From the NCBI GenBank assembly GCA_036556805.1, contig DATBIS010000132.1, positions 1 through 61,519 of the forward strand: DNA of 61,519 nt, written 5' to 3'. This document shows, in pieces, positions 32,714-40,468 of the stretch (the stretch's first letter is position 1; each line of letters begins with the position of its first letter). Made by a program: the position numbers and the translations under genes. Source of the stretch: DATBIS01 sp036556805. GTDB taxonomy: Bacteria; Actinomycetota; UBA4738; HRBIN12. Under the pieces are notes generated by a model that was not told where the DNA came from, made no database searches, and worked only from the letters and a program-made list of their open reading frames with translations.

Positions 32714-34675
32714 CTACTCGTCGCCCGCCGACGTGCCCACGAGGTCGGTGATCTCCGCCACGACGTCCGCGTTCATCAACGTGGTGACGTCGCCGAGCGG
32801 ACGCCCGTGTGCGACGTCGCGGAGCAGGCGTCGCATGATCTTTCCGGACCGCGTCTTCGGCAGGTCGGGCGTGAAGATGATGCCGTGCGGACGCGCGATC
32901 TTCCCGATCATCTTCGCAACGTGTTCGCGCAGCTCCTCGGCGAGCGCCTCGTCCCCCTCGAACCCGGACTTGAGCGTGACGAACGCGACGATCGCCTCGC
33001 CCACGAGGTTGTCGGGCCGTGAGACGACGGCGGCCTCGGCCACCTTCTGGTCGTCGACGAGCGCGGACTCGATCTCGTAGGTCGACAGACGGTGGCCGGC
33101 CACGTTCATCACGTCGTCGATCCGACCGAGGAGCCAGTAGTAGCCCTCCTCGTCGCGCCGGGCACCGTCGCCCGCGACGTACACGTCGGGCGAGTACTTC
33201 GAGAAGTAGGTCTGCACGTACCGGTCCGGGTCTCCCCAGATCGTGCGCGCGATCGAGGGCCACGGACGGCGGAGCACCAGGTAGCCGCCCGACCCGAGCG
33301 GCACCGACTCGCCCTGCTCGTCCACGACGTCGGGCTGGATGCCGGGGAAGGGCCTGGTCGCCGAGCCCGGCTTCAGCGGCGTGATGCCGGGGAGCGGCGT
33401 GATGAGGATCGAGCCGGTCTCGGTCTGCCACCACGTGTCGACGATCGGACAGCGCTCGGTACCGATGTACTTCCAGTACCAGACCCATGCCTCGGGGTTG
33501 ATGGGCTCGCCCACCGACCCGAGCAGCCGGAGCGACGAGAGGTCGTGCCGCTGGGGAAACTCGATCCCCCAGCGCATGAACGCGCGGATCGCGGTGGGCG
33601 CCGTGTAGAGGATCGTGGCCTTGTAGGTCTCCGCGATCTCCCACAGGCGGTCCTTCTCGGGCCAGTCGGGCGCCCCCTCGTACATGATCCCGGTCGTGTG
33701 GTTCGCGAGCGGCCCGTACACGATGTACGAGTGGCCGGTGACCCACCCGATGTCGGCCGCGCACCAGTACACGTCGTCGTCGTGGATGTCGAAGATCATC
33801 CGGTGCGTCGCGGCCACCTGCGTGAGGTAGCCGCCGGTCGTGTGTGCGATGCCCTTCGGCTTCCCCGTCGTCCCGCTCGTGTACAGCAGGTAGAGCAGGT
33901 CCTCGGCGTCCATCTGCTCGGGCTCGCACTCGACGGGCTGGTTCTCGATGAGCTCGTGGTACCAGAGGTCGCGGCCCGGGGTGAACGGGTGCTCGCCGCC
34001 GGTGCGGCGCACGGTGATCACGTGCTCGATCGTGGGGCAGTCCACGAGCGCGTCCTCGGCGTTCTGCTTCAGCGGCACGACCTGACCGCGCCGGTACCCG
34101 CCGTCGGCCGTGATGAGGATCTTCGCCTCGGCGTCGTTGATGCGATCCTTCAGCGACTCGGCGCTGAAGCCGCCGAACACGACCGAGTGCGGGGCGCCGA
34201 TGCGCGCGCACGCGAGCATCGCGACGGGGAGCTCGGGCACCATGCCCAGGTAGATGTTCACGCGGTCGCCTCGGCGCACGCCGATCGACTTCAGGGCGTT
34301 CGCGAAGCGGCAAACCTCCTCGTACAGGTCCCGGTAGGTGATCGTGCGGGTATCGCCGGGCTCGCCGACCCACTGGTAGGCGACCTTGTCGCCGCCGCCG
34401 GCCTCGACGTGGCGGTCGAGGCAGTTGTACGCAACGTTGAGCGTGCCGCCGGTGAACCACTTCACCCACGGCGGGCTCCACTCCATCACCGAGTCCCAGC
34501 GCTTGAACCACGCGAGCCGGTCGGCCTGCTCGGCCCAGAAGGCCTCGGGGTCGGCCGCCGCCCGTGCGTAGACGTCGGGATCCGAGACGATGGCGCGCTC
34601 CGCGAAGGCCGCGGGCGGCTCGAACACCCGGTCCTCCTGCAGCAGCGCGGCGATGTTCTGCTCGACGTCGCTCAC
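32714..34675 (-). CDS. acs: Acetyl-CoA synthetase
   Basis: A 653-aa adenylate-forming enzyme that activates acetate to acetyl-CoA. Motifs are YTSGTTGKPKGIAHT (P-loop-like), DTWWQTETGS, GRIDDVMNVAGHRLST (hinge) and PKTRSGKIMRRLLR, whose Lys is the usual site of regulatory acetylation. The GTG at 34675 has AGGAGG 6 nt upstream and gives the usual family length; an open frame extends to 34765 but is not needed. Its promoter region faces the DUF5679 gene across 199 bp containing repeats. Confidence 0.95.
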   Translation of the reverse strand: MSDVEQNIAALLQEDRVFEPPAAFAERAIVSDPDVYARAAADPEAFWAEQADRLAWFKRWDSVMEWSPPWVKWFTGGTLNVAYNCLDRHVEAGGGDKVAYQWVGEPGDTRTITYRDLYEEVCRFANALKSIGVRRGDRVNIYLGMVPELPVAMLACARIGAPHSVVFGGFSAESLKDRINDAEAKILITADGGYRRGQVVPLKQNAEDALVDCPTIEHVITVRRTGGEHPFTPGRDLWYHELIENQPVECEPEQMDAEDLLYLLYTSGTTGKPKGIAHTTGGYLTQVAATHRMIFDIHDDDVYWCAADIGWVTGHSYIVYGPLANHTTGIMYEGAPDWPEKDRLWEIAETYKATILYTAPTAIRAFMRWGIEFPQRHDLSSLRLLGSVGEPINPEAWVWYWKYIGTERCPIVDTWWQTETGSILITPLPGITPLKPGSATRPFPGIQPDVVDEQGESVPLGSGGYLVLRRPWPSIARTIWGDPDRYVQTYFSKYSPDVYVAGDGARRDEEGYYWLLGRIDDVMNVAGHRLSTYEIESALVDDQKVAEAAVVSRPDNLVGEAIVAFVTLKSGFEGDEALAEELREHVAKMIGKIARPHGIIFTPDLPKTRSGKIMRRLLRDVAHGRPLGDVTTLMNADVVAEITDLVGTSAGDE

Positions 34676-34702
34676 GAGATCCTCCTGATCGGCGAAGGAA
34701 CC

Positions 34703-34708
34703 ATCGTA
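34703..34708 (-). promoter_or_regulatory. Candidate -10 box of acs
   Basis: TACGAT on the minus strand, 27 nt before the GTG at 34675, leaving a short leader with AGGAGG. Confidence 0.4.
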
Positions 34709-34744
34709 ATCAGGAAGGAATCGCCCCGCATCGGGAGGAAGACC

Positions 34745-34836
34745 CGTGCCTGGAGGTGCTTGCATCCGTGCCTGAGCCGGGGGAGCATCGTGCCTGAGGC
34801 CGCCGTTGGGCGGCCTCGAGAGCTACCTGAGCCGGG
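34745..34836. repeat. Phased short direct repeats and a hairpin in the acs / DUF5679 intergenic region
   Basis: CGTGCC(TG) occurs at 34745, 34767 and 34789, exactly 22 bp apart. CCTGAGCCGGG occurs at 34771 and 34826. A perfect 9-bp hairpin GAGGCCGCC-GTTG-GGCGGCCTC lies at 34796-34817. Helical phasing suggests tandem protein-binding sites. Confidence 0.45.
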
Positions 34837-34874
34837 ACCGCGGAGCGCGGCCGGAAGGAAGAAGGAGGCAGAAC

Positions 34875-35024
34875 GTGGCCCAGTACGAGGCGTACTGCGT
34901 GAAGTGCCGCGCCAAGCGTGAGTTCGAGGGCACCGAGGTCACGCTCAAGAACGGCCGTCGCGCCGCGCAGGGCACCTGCCCGGTCTGCGGCACGAAGGTG
35001 ATGCGGATCCTGGGCAAGAGCTAG
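34875..35024 (+). CDS. DUF5679 zinc-ribbon protein
   Basis: A 49-aa protein with two CxxC knuckles (YCVKCRAKREF and TCPVCGTKVM) and a basic middle (LKNGRRAAQG), as in the actinobacterial DUF5679 family. It should bind one zinc ion and possibly nucleic acid or a protein partner. The start is GTG 34875, preceded by AAGGAGG; the frame extends upstream to 34806 but without family similarity. Function unknown. Confidence 0.85.
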   Translation: MAQYEAYCVKCRAKREFEGTEVTLKNGRRAAQGTCPVCGTKVMRILGKS

Positions 35025-35057
35025 AAAAACCCAGGTCAGACCCGATAGGGACAGATC

Positions 35058-35528
35058 CTAGGGGCCGGAGCGGAGAGCCTCGAGCGAGATCAGCAACCGC
35101 TCCGGCGCCATGCGCCGGTGCCGGACGACGAGCTCGGCGACCGTCGTCTGCTCGAACACCTGCTGGATCGCTCGGGCCACGTCCCCCCAGAACCCCTGGA
35201 GCCCGCACCTCGAGTCCTGGAAGCATGTGTGATCGGAGGGCTCCAAGCAGAACATCGGGAACATCTGCCCCTCGATCGCGTCGGCGATCTGGGCCACGGT
35301 GATGTCCTCCGGCGCGCGGGCCAGCCGGCAGCCGCCGCCGGACCCACGGAAGCTCTCCACGAGGCCGGCCCGGGACAGCGCCCCCAGCTGCTGCTCGAGG
35401 AAGCGGAGCGGGACCTGCTGGCGCTCGGCGATCTCGCGCGCGGGCACGAGCACGTCCTCCTCTCGGCGCAGGGAAAGCTCGATCATCGCGCGCATCGCGT
35501 ATTCGAGCTTTTGCGAGACCTTGAGCAC
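35058..35528 (-). CDS. Rrf2-family transcriptional regulator
   Basis: A 156-aa Rrf2 protein with an N-terminal winged helix (KLEYAMRAMIELSLR, VPLRFLEQQLGALSRAGLVESFRGSGGGCRLAR) and the cysteine region MFCLEPSDHTCFQDSRCGLQGFW. The cysteines Cys94, Cys102 and Cys108 (CX7CX5C) could hold an Fe-S cluster as in IscR, NsrR or RsrR, with spacing slightly different from the usual CX5CX5-7C. It is therefore probably a redox, NO or Fe-S sensor. The GTG start has GGAGG 5 nt upstream. Targets are unknown. Confidence 0.88.
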   Translation of the reverse strand: MLKVSQKLEYAMRAMIELSLRREEDVLVPAREIAERQQVPLRFLEQQLGALSRAGLVESFRGSGGGCRLARAPEDITVAQIADAIEGQMFPMFCLEPSDHTCFQDSRCGLQGFWGDVARAIQQVFEQTTVAELVVRHRRMAPERLLISLEALRSGP

Positions 35529-35545
35529 GGGAACCTCCGCAGGCC

Positions 35546-35551
35546 AGCGTA
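35546..35551 (-). promoter_or_regulatory. Candidate -10 box of the Rrf2 regulator gene
   Basis: TACGCT on the minus strand, 17 nt before the GTG at 35528, leaving about 10 nt of leader that contains GGAGG. Confidence 0.45.
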
Positions 35552-35692
35552 GGGTGGGTATCGGACCTCGTCAACGCGGCGTTCGGCCCAATCGACGATT
35601 GGCCATTCCGAGCTATGGAGCCCCATCGGCTCCTTGCCGACAACCCCTGTAGGGAGACCGCACGACCCCCGTTTGGAGGAAGGGAACACCGT

Positions 35693-36121
35693 ATGGCCCG
35701 CGTCCTCGTCATCGACGACGAACCCGACGTCCTCCTGCTCTGCAGGGTGAACCTCGAGCACGCCGGGCACGAGGTGTTCGAAGCCCTCGACGCCGAACGC
35801 GGGCTCCAGCTCGCGCACGCCGAGAAGCCGGACGCGATCGTGCTCGACCTCATGCTGCCGCGCCGGGACGGATTCGACGTGCTCCGGGAGCTCGAGGCGG
35901 CCCAGGACCTGTGCGCCGTGCCCGTGCTGATCCTCTCGGCGAAGGCCAAGTGGGAAGACCGGGTCCGGGGGTGGCAGGCGGGCGCCTCCGAGTACGTGAC
36001 GAAGCCGTTTTCGCCCGCCGCGCTGACGGAAATGCTGGAGAGCCTCACGCTGATGAGCGTCGAGGACCGCCAGGCACACCGTACGGAGGCGCTGCGCACG
36101 CTCCTGCACGAGCGCATCTGA
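35693..36121 (+). CDS. Single-domain response regulator (receiver)
   Basis: A 142-aa CheY-like receiver without an output domain. Acidic pocket VLVIDDEPD, phospho-acceptor Asp in IVLDLMLPRRDG, the switch Ser in ILSAKAK and the Lys in YVTKPFSP are all present. About 20 residues follow the receiver fold. ATG 35693 is chosen because GGAGGAAGGGAA lies upstream and the receiver begins there. The partner kinase is not adjacent; the hybrid-less histidine kinase at 40469 is the nearest candidate. Confidence 0.9.
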   Translation: MARVLVIDDEPDVLLLCRVNLEHAGHEVFEALDAERGLQLAHAEKPDAIVLDLMLPRRDGFDVLRELEAAQDLCAVPVLILSAKAKWEDRVRGWQAGASEYVTKPFSPAALTEMLESLTLMSVEDRQAHRTEALRTLLHERI

Positions 36122-36153
36122 TCGTCTCGGGTGGCCCCGACGACGGGCGTCGG

Positions 36154-36159
36154 TAGACT
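36154..36159 (+). promoter_or_regulatory. Candidate leaderless -10 box of treT
   Basis: TAGACT ends 7 nt before the ATG at 36167, which supports that ATG over an upstream GTG at 36131. Confidence 0.55.
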
Positions 36160-36166
36160 CGAATCG

Positions 36167-37411
36167 ATGGTCCTGCACGAGGTCGAGGTTCAGCCGCGCA
36201 AGCTCGACGACTACGCCGCCGACGCGGGCGACGAGGCCGTGGAACGCCTCCGCGCGGCCGCGGAGCCCATTCGCGGGCTCCGGCTCCTCCACGTGAACAG
36301 CACCTCCTACGGGGGTGGCGTCGCGGAGCTCCTGTCCTCCCAGGTGCCGCTGCTGAAGGACCTCGGGATCGAGGCCGAGTGGGCCGTGATCGACGGTTCG
36401 GACGAGTTCTTCGCCGTGACGAAGGCGATGCACAACGGCTTGCAGGGCATGGACGTGGGCTGGACCTCCGGGATGGAGTCGGTCTATTGGGAGCGGATGC
36501 GAGCGAACGCGCTCTCGTTTCCCGACGGCTACGACGTCGTCCTGATCCACGACCCGCAACCGCTCGGGATCCTGCGGGTGCTCGAGGACGAGAGACGGCG
36601 CGAGGGCACGTGGGTCTGGCGGTGCCACATCGATCTGTCGCAGCCCGACGACGGCGTCCGCGGCTTCATCGAGCCGATCGCGAACCGATACGACCAGGTC
36701 GTGTTCACGCTCGAGGAGTTCGCGCAGGCCGGCATCATCGATCCCGGCCTCGCCTTCATTCCCCCGTCGATCGACCCCACCACCGACAAGAACCGGCAGC
36801 TGCCCGCGGGCGTGGTCACGGAAGTGCTGCATCGCTACGGCATCGACCCCGAGCATCCACTCGTCGTGCAAGTCTCACGGTTCGACCCGTGGAAGGACCC
36901 GATCGGCGTGATCGACGCGTTCCGCAGCGCGCGCGAGCAGGTCCCCGGCCTTCAGCTCGTGATGGCGGGCGCGATGGCGAGCGACGACCCGGAAGGCCAG
37001 GAATACTTGCAGCGCACCGTTCATCATGCGGCGAACGATCCCGGCATCCGGCTGCTCACCGACGCCGACGGCGTGGGTCACGCCGAGGTGAACGCGTTCC
37101 AGACCGCGGCCGACGTCGTGATCCAGAAGTCGATCCGCGAGGGCTTCGGGCTCGTGGTCGCCGAGGCGCTCTGGAAGGGTGCTCCCGTGATCGGCGGCAA
37201 CGTCGGCGGGATCCGCATCCAGATCGTCGACGGCGAGACCGGCTACCTCGTCGACACGCCGGCCGAATGCGGCACCCGGCTGACCGAGCTGCTACGCGAC
37301 CCCGCCCTCCGCCGAAGGATGGGCGACACGGGGCGCGAGTGGGTCCGCCGGCGGTTCCTCTGCTTGCGCGAGGTCGAGGACCACGTGCGGCTGTTCGCGT
37401 CGCTCGCATGA
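36167..37411 (+). CDS. treT: Trehalose glycosyltransferring synthase TreT
   Basis: A 414-aa GT4-family glycosyltransferase of the TreT group, which makes trehalose from nucleotide-diphosphate glucose and glucose. Diagnostic stretches are LLHVNSTSYGGGVAELL, DEFFAVTKAMHNGLQG, VVQVSRFDPWKDP and REGFGLVVAEALWKGAPVIGG (donor-binding EX7E). The ATG at 36167 lies 7 nt after TAGACT and looks leaderless. Its stop overlaps the otsA start (ATGA), so the two trehalose enzymes are made together. Confidence 0.9.
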   Translation: MVLHEVEVQPRKLDDYAADAGDEAVERLRAAAEPIRGLRLLHVNSTSYGGGVAELLSSQVPLLKDLGIEAEWAVIDGSDEFFAVTKAMHNGLQGMDVGWTSGMESVYWERMRANALSFPDGYDVVLIHDPQPLGILRVLEDERRREGTWVWRCHIDLSQPDDGVRGFIEPIANRYDQVVFTLEEFAQAGIIDPGLAFIPPSIDPTTDKNRQLPAGVVTEVLHRYGIDPEHPLVVQVSRFDPWKDPIGVIDAFRSAREQVPGLQLVMAGAMASDDPEGQEYLQRTVHHAANDPGIRLLTDADGVGHAEVNAFQTAADVVIQKSIREGFGLVVAEALWKGAPVIGGNVGGIRIQIVDGETGYLVDTPAECGTRLTELLRDPALRRRMGDTGREWVRRRFLCLREVEDHVRLFASLA

Positions 37412-38841
37412 GCGACGGTTCGATCGTCATCGCCTCGAATCGCGGCCCGGTGTCGTTCGACCGGGACGAGAGCGGGCAGCTCACCGTCCAACGCGGCGCC
37501 GGCGGCCTCGTAACCGCGCTGGCGGGCGTCCTCCCCGGCCAGGACGCGACGTGGGTCGCCGCCGCCATGACGGAGGGCGACCGCGACGTGGCCGCCGGGG
37601 CCGAGGCGCCGGACACCGGCATGCCGATCCGGACCCGATACGTGGTGGTGCCGCCCGAGCGCTACGACGCCTACTACAACGAGGTCGCGAACCGAATCCT
37701 CTGGTTCGCGCATCACTACCTCTGGGACACGGTTCGCTCGCCGGTGTTCGACGAGCACACCGAGGAGCTCTGGCACGAATACACCGAGGTGAATCGGTCG
37801 TTCGCCGAGGAGCTCGCGTCGGTGCCCGGCGATCCCACGTTCCTCGTGCAGGACTACCACCTGTCGCTCGTCCCGAGGTTCCTGCGCGAGCTCCGGCCCG
37901 AGGCACGCATCCTTCACTTCTCGCACACGACGTTCGCGGGATCGGTGTACCTGCGGATCCTGCCCCTTCGCATCCGCGAGGCGCTGCTGCGCGGCCTGCT
38001 CGGGGCGGACGTGCTCGGGTTCCAATCGGGTGCGTGGGCCGAGAACTTCCTCACCTCGACGCGGTCGCTCCCGGGCGCGCGCGTGGACCTCGGCCGCTCG
38101 CGCGTGACGACCGAGGGCCGTCAGGTCCTCGTTCGCGTATACCCGATCTCCGTTGAGGCCGGCCCGCTCCGTGAGCTCGCGGGGACCCCCGAGGTCCGGC
38201 GGACGCGACGCGAGCTTGCGAAGATCCGCGGCGACCGCGCGCTCCTGCTGCGCGTCGATCGTCTCGAACCCACGAAGAACATCGTGCGAGGGTTCCTCGC
38301 CTTCGAGGGGTTCCTGCGCGCGAACCCGTCATGGCGCGAACGCGTGGTGTTCCTCTCGCTCCTGAGCCCCTCCCGCGGCGAGCTGCCCGAATACCAGACC
38401 TACACGGACGAGTGCATTGCCGAGGCGGAGCGCGTCAACAAGCAGTGGGGCACCGACACGTGGGAGCCGGTGCACCTCTCCGTGCGCGAGGACTATCCGG
38501 AGGCGGTGGCCGCGTTCGGCCTCTACGACGCGCTGCTCGTGAACCCCGTGTTCGACGGGATGAACCTCGTGGCGATGGAAGGGCCGCTCGTGAACCGCCG
38601 CCACGGCGCGCTGGTGCTCTCGCGCAACGCGGGCGCGTTCGGACGCCTCGGCCGGTACGCGCTCGGCATCAACCCGTTCGACGTCGCGGAGACGGCGGAC
38701 GCGATCCGGGAGGCCCTCGAGATGCAGCCGCCCGAGCGAGCCCGGCGCGCGCGGGGCCTCGCGAGGACGATCCTCGCGAACACCACCGCGCGATGGCTGC
38801 GCCGGCAGCTCGACGACCTCGCGCGCGTCCGCGGGGTCTAG
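37408..38841 (+). CDS. otsA: Trehalose-6-phosphate synthase-like GT20 glycosyltransferase
   Basis: A 477-aa GT20 enzyme that should transfer glucose from a nucleotide sugar to glucose-6-phosphate. It starts SDGSIVIASNRGPVSF, with QDYHLSLVPRFLR, LRVDRLEPTKNI and NPVFDGMNLVAMEGPLVN. Some usually conserved positions differ: the donor-site Lys in NLVAKE is Met, and RLDYTKG reads RLEPTKN. Acceptor or donor choice may thus differ (for example glucosylglycerol-phosphate synthases are close kin). It is coupled to treT and meets otsB end to end, the two stop codons sharing CTAG. Confidence 0.83.
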   Translation: MSDGSIVIASNRGPVSFDRDESGQLTVQRGAGGLVTALAGVLPGQDATWVAAAMTEGDRDVAAGAEAPDTGMPIRTRYVVVPPERYDAYYNEVANRILWFAHHYLWDTVRSPVFDEHTEELWHEYTEVNRSFAEELASVPGDPTFLVQDYHLSLVPRFLRELRPEARILHFSHTTFAGSVYLRILPLRIREALLRGLLGADVLGFQSGAWAENFLTSTRSLPGARVDLGRSRVTTEGRQVLVRVYPISVEAGPLRELAGTPEVRRTRRELAKIRGDRALLLRVDRLEPTKNIVRGFLAFEGFLRANPSWRERVVFLSLLSPSRGELPEYQTYTDECIAEAERVNKQWGTDTWEPVHLSVREDYPEAVAAFGLYDALLVNPVFDGMNLVAMEGPLVNRRHGALVLSRNAGAFGRLGRYALGINPFDVAETADAIREALEMQPPERARRARGLARTILANTTARWLRRQLDDLARVRGV

Positions 38842-39563
38842 GCGAGACCCCGCAGCAGGTCGACCAGACCGGCCGGACCCTCGACGACGAGGTCGGCGGC
38901 GTCGAGAAGCTCCGAGGGTGTCTCGTCGCCGCGCACGGCCACCTTCACGGTCGCGACGCCCCGCGCGTGGAGCCGATCCATCGCGTCGAAGGCGTCGGCG
39001 TCCGCAAGGTCGTCGCCCGCGTACAGCACGGCCCCGAGAGCGAGCTCGCCGGCGAGCCTCTCGACGGTTTCGCCTTTCCTCGGCCGTCCGGGCGGCACGA
39101 GCTCCACCACCCGCTTGCCCTCGACGAGCTCGAGGCCGGCGGAGGCAGCGACCGGAGCCAGTGCGGCGATCAACCGCGAGCGCGCGACCTGTGGGTCCTC
39201 GGCCTGCCGGTAGTGCACGGCGAGCGAGGCGCCCTTGTCCTCGACCCACGCCGCGGGCTCCGCAGCCGCTGCGGCCTCGACCCGAGGCAGCAGCGCGAGC
39301 GCGAGCTCCGGCGCGGCGTCCTGCATGCCGTACAGCCCCTCGTAGCGCAGGCCGTCGACGCCGAGCAGCGCGGCGACTTCTTCGGCGCGACGGCCCGTGA
39401 TCACCGCGACCACGGCGTACGAGCTCACGAGGGCGGCGAGCGCCTCACGCGCGCCCGGCGCGGGCTGCGCGAGCTCGGGCCGCGCGACGAGCTCTGCGAG
39501 CGTGCCGTCGAAGTCCAGCAGCAAGCCGGCGTGAGCCGCGTCGGCGCGGAGCGCCTCCAGCAC
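38838..39563 (-). CDS. otsB: Trehalose-6-phosphate phosphatase
   Basis: A 241-aa HAD-family phosphatase. The nucleophile motif LLLDFDGTLAEL is near the N-terminus, followed by VAVITGRRAEEV and GAVLYAGDDLADADAFDAM (metal-binding motif). DYGL-like segments LYGMQ and GKRVVELVPPG match OtsB. It dephosphorylates trehalose-6-phosphate to trehalose. The GTG start at 39563 is 1 nt after the stop of the LytR_C gene, so it is in that operon rather than with otsA, with which it converges. Confidence 0.9.
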   Translation of the reverse strand: MLEALRADAAHAGLLLDFDGTLAELVARPELAQPAPGAREALAALVSSYAVVAVITGRRAEEVAALLGVDGLRYEGLYGMQDAAPELALALLPRVEAAAAAEPAAWVEDKGASLAVHYRQAEDPQVARSRLIAALAPVAASAGLELVEGKRVVELVPPGRPRKGETVERLAGELALGAVLYAGDDLADADAFDAMDRLHARGVATVKVAVRGDETPSELLDAADLVVEGPAGLVDLLRGLA

Positions 39564-39564
39564 G

Positions 39565-40098
39565 TCAGGCCGAGGGAATCTGGTCCTCGCCGAGCAACAC
39601 GACGACGTTCGCCTCCGCCGGTACGACGTCGCCCTCGATCTCGGGGCTGAGCTCGCGCACGGCCGCGCCGGCGTAGAACGTGTCGGCCACCCATTGCGCG
39701 TCCGATTCGTTCTGAGCCGCCCCGTCACCGCCGCGGAAGTACACGATGGTCTTCTTGGCTGGCTTCGTCGGGGCGTCTCCCGCCGCGACGTTCTGGTCGT
39801 TGAGCGCGGGCGTGAGGTCCTGATTCGCGAGGCGCTCGGCCTGGATGCCCGCGAGGCCTGTCGAGTTCGTGCCGTTCAGCACGAAGAAGTTGATCTTCTT
39901 CGCCGGCTGGGGGTCGGGCGGTGGCTCAGGTGTTGGGGTCGGCGACGTGCTCGGGGAGACGCTCGTCGAAGGGCTTGTCGTGCCGCCGGGGCCGCCGGCA
40001 GCCACGCCGCCGACGCTGGGGAAACCGCTCAAGAGGACGACGAGCCCGGCGACCACCAGCGCGGCCACGATCACGATGCGGGTGGTCCCGACGTTCAC
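39565..40098 (-). CDS. Membrane-anchored LytR_C-domain protein
   Basis: A 177-aa protein with one N-terminal membrane helix (RIVIVAALVVAGLVVLLSGF), a Ser/Thr/Pro linker and a C-terminal LytR_C domain (NFFVLNGTNSTGLAGIQAERL, KTIVYFRGGDGAAQNESDAQWVAD, NVVVLLGEDQI). LytR_C domains occur at the end of wall-polymer ligases and as stand-alone exported proteins in Actinomycetota, so a cell-envelope role is likely. It lies between the DUF3263 and otsB genes with 9-bp and 1-bp gaps. Confidence 0.83.
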   Translation of the reverse strand: MNVGTTRIVIVAALVVAGLVVLLSGFPSVGGVAAGGPGGTTSPSTSVSPSTSPTPTPEPPPDPQPAKKINFFVLNGTNSTGLAGIQAERLANQDLTPALNDQNVAAGDAPTKPAKKTIVYFRGGDGAAQNESDAQWVADTFYAGAAVRELSPEIEGDVVPAEANVVVLLGEDQIPSA

Positions 40099-40107
40099 CG
40101 GCTCATC

Positions 40108-40392
40108 CTACATGGGGAGCCCGAGCTGACCGGCCACGCGGCGACGGCGGCGCTCCTCGCGCACCCGCCGCAAGCGGCGGACGAGCATCGGGTCGAACGC
40201 GAGCGCCTCGGGGCGGTCGATGATGCGGTTGAGCAGCTGGTGGTAGCGCGCCGACGAGATCCCGAGCCGCTCGCGGATCTTGCGGCCCTTCGGGCCCGGA
40301 TCCCGCCACCAGGTTCGCTCGAACTCGAGAATCGCGCGGTCGCGGGGGTCGAGCGGGGCCCCCGGCGGCGCTTCGTTCGTGCTCGGGCTCAT
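40108..40392 (-). CDS. DUF3263 helix-turn-helix protein
   Basis: A 94-aa protein matching the actinobacterial DUF3263 family: DPRDRAILEFERTWWRD, GRKIRERLGISSARYHQLLNRIID, ending in a basic helix (RRLRRVREERRRRRVAG). The middle resembles a helix-turn-helix, so DNA binding is likely. The ATG at 40392 lies 8 nt after TAGCCT and fits a leaderless start. In other Actinomycetota a DUF3263 gene commonly precedes a LytR_C gene, as here. Confidence 0.85.
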   Translation of the reverse strand: MSPSTNEAPPGAPLDPRDRAILEFERTWWRDPGPKGRKIRERLGISSARYHQLLNRIIDRPEALAFDPMLVRRLRRVREERRRRRVAGQLGLPM

Positions 40393-40400
40393 GCCCAGCG

Positions 40401-40406
40401 AGGCTA
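40401..40406 (-). promoter_or_regulatory. Candidate leaderless -10 box of the DUF3263 gene
   Basis: TAGCCT on the minus strand ends 8 nt before the ATG at 40392. Confidence 0.5.
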
Positions 40407-40468
40407 ACAACCGCACGCCGCGGTTCAAGCACCCTCGGGTGCCCGTCGATGCCATCTCCTAGACAGCC

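Noticed and set aside
36131..36166. GTG 36131 as the treT start
   Set aside because: It lies upstream of the TAGACT box that would drive the gene, and the 12 extra residues show no family similarity.
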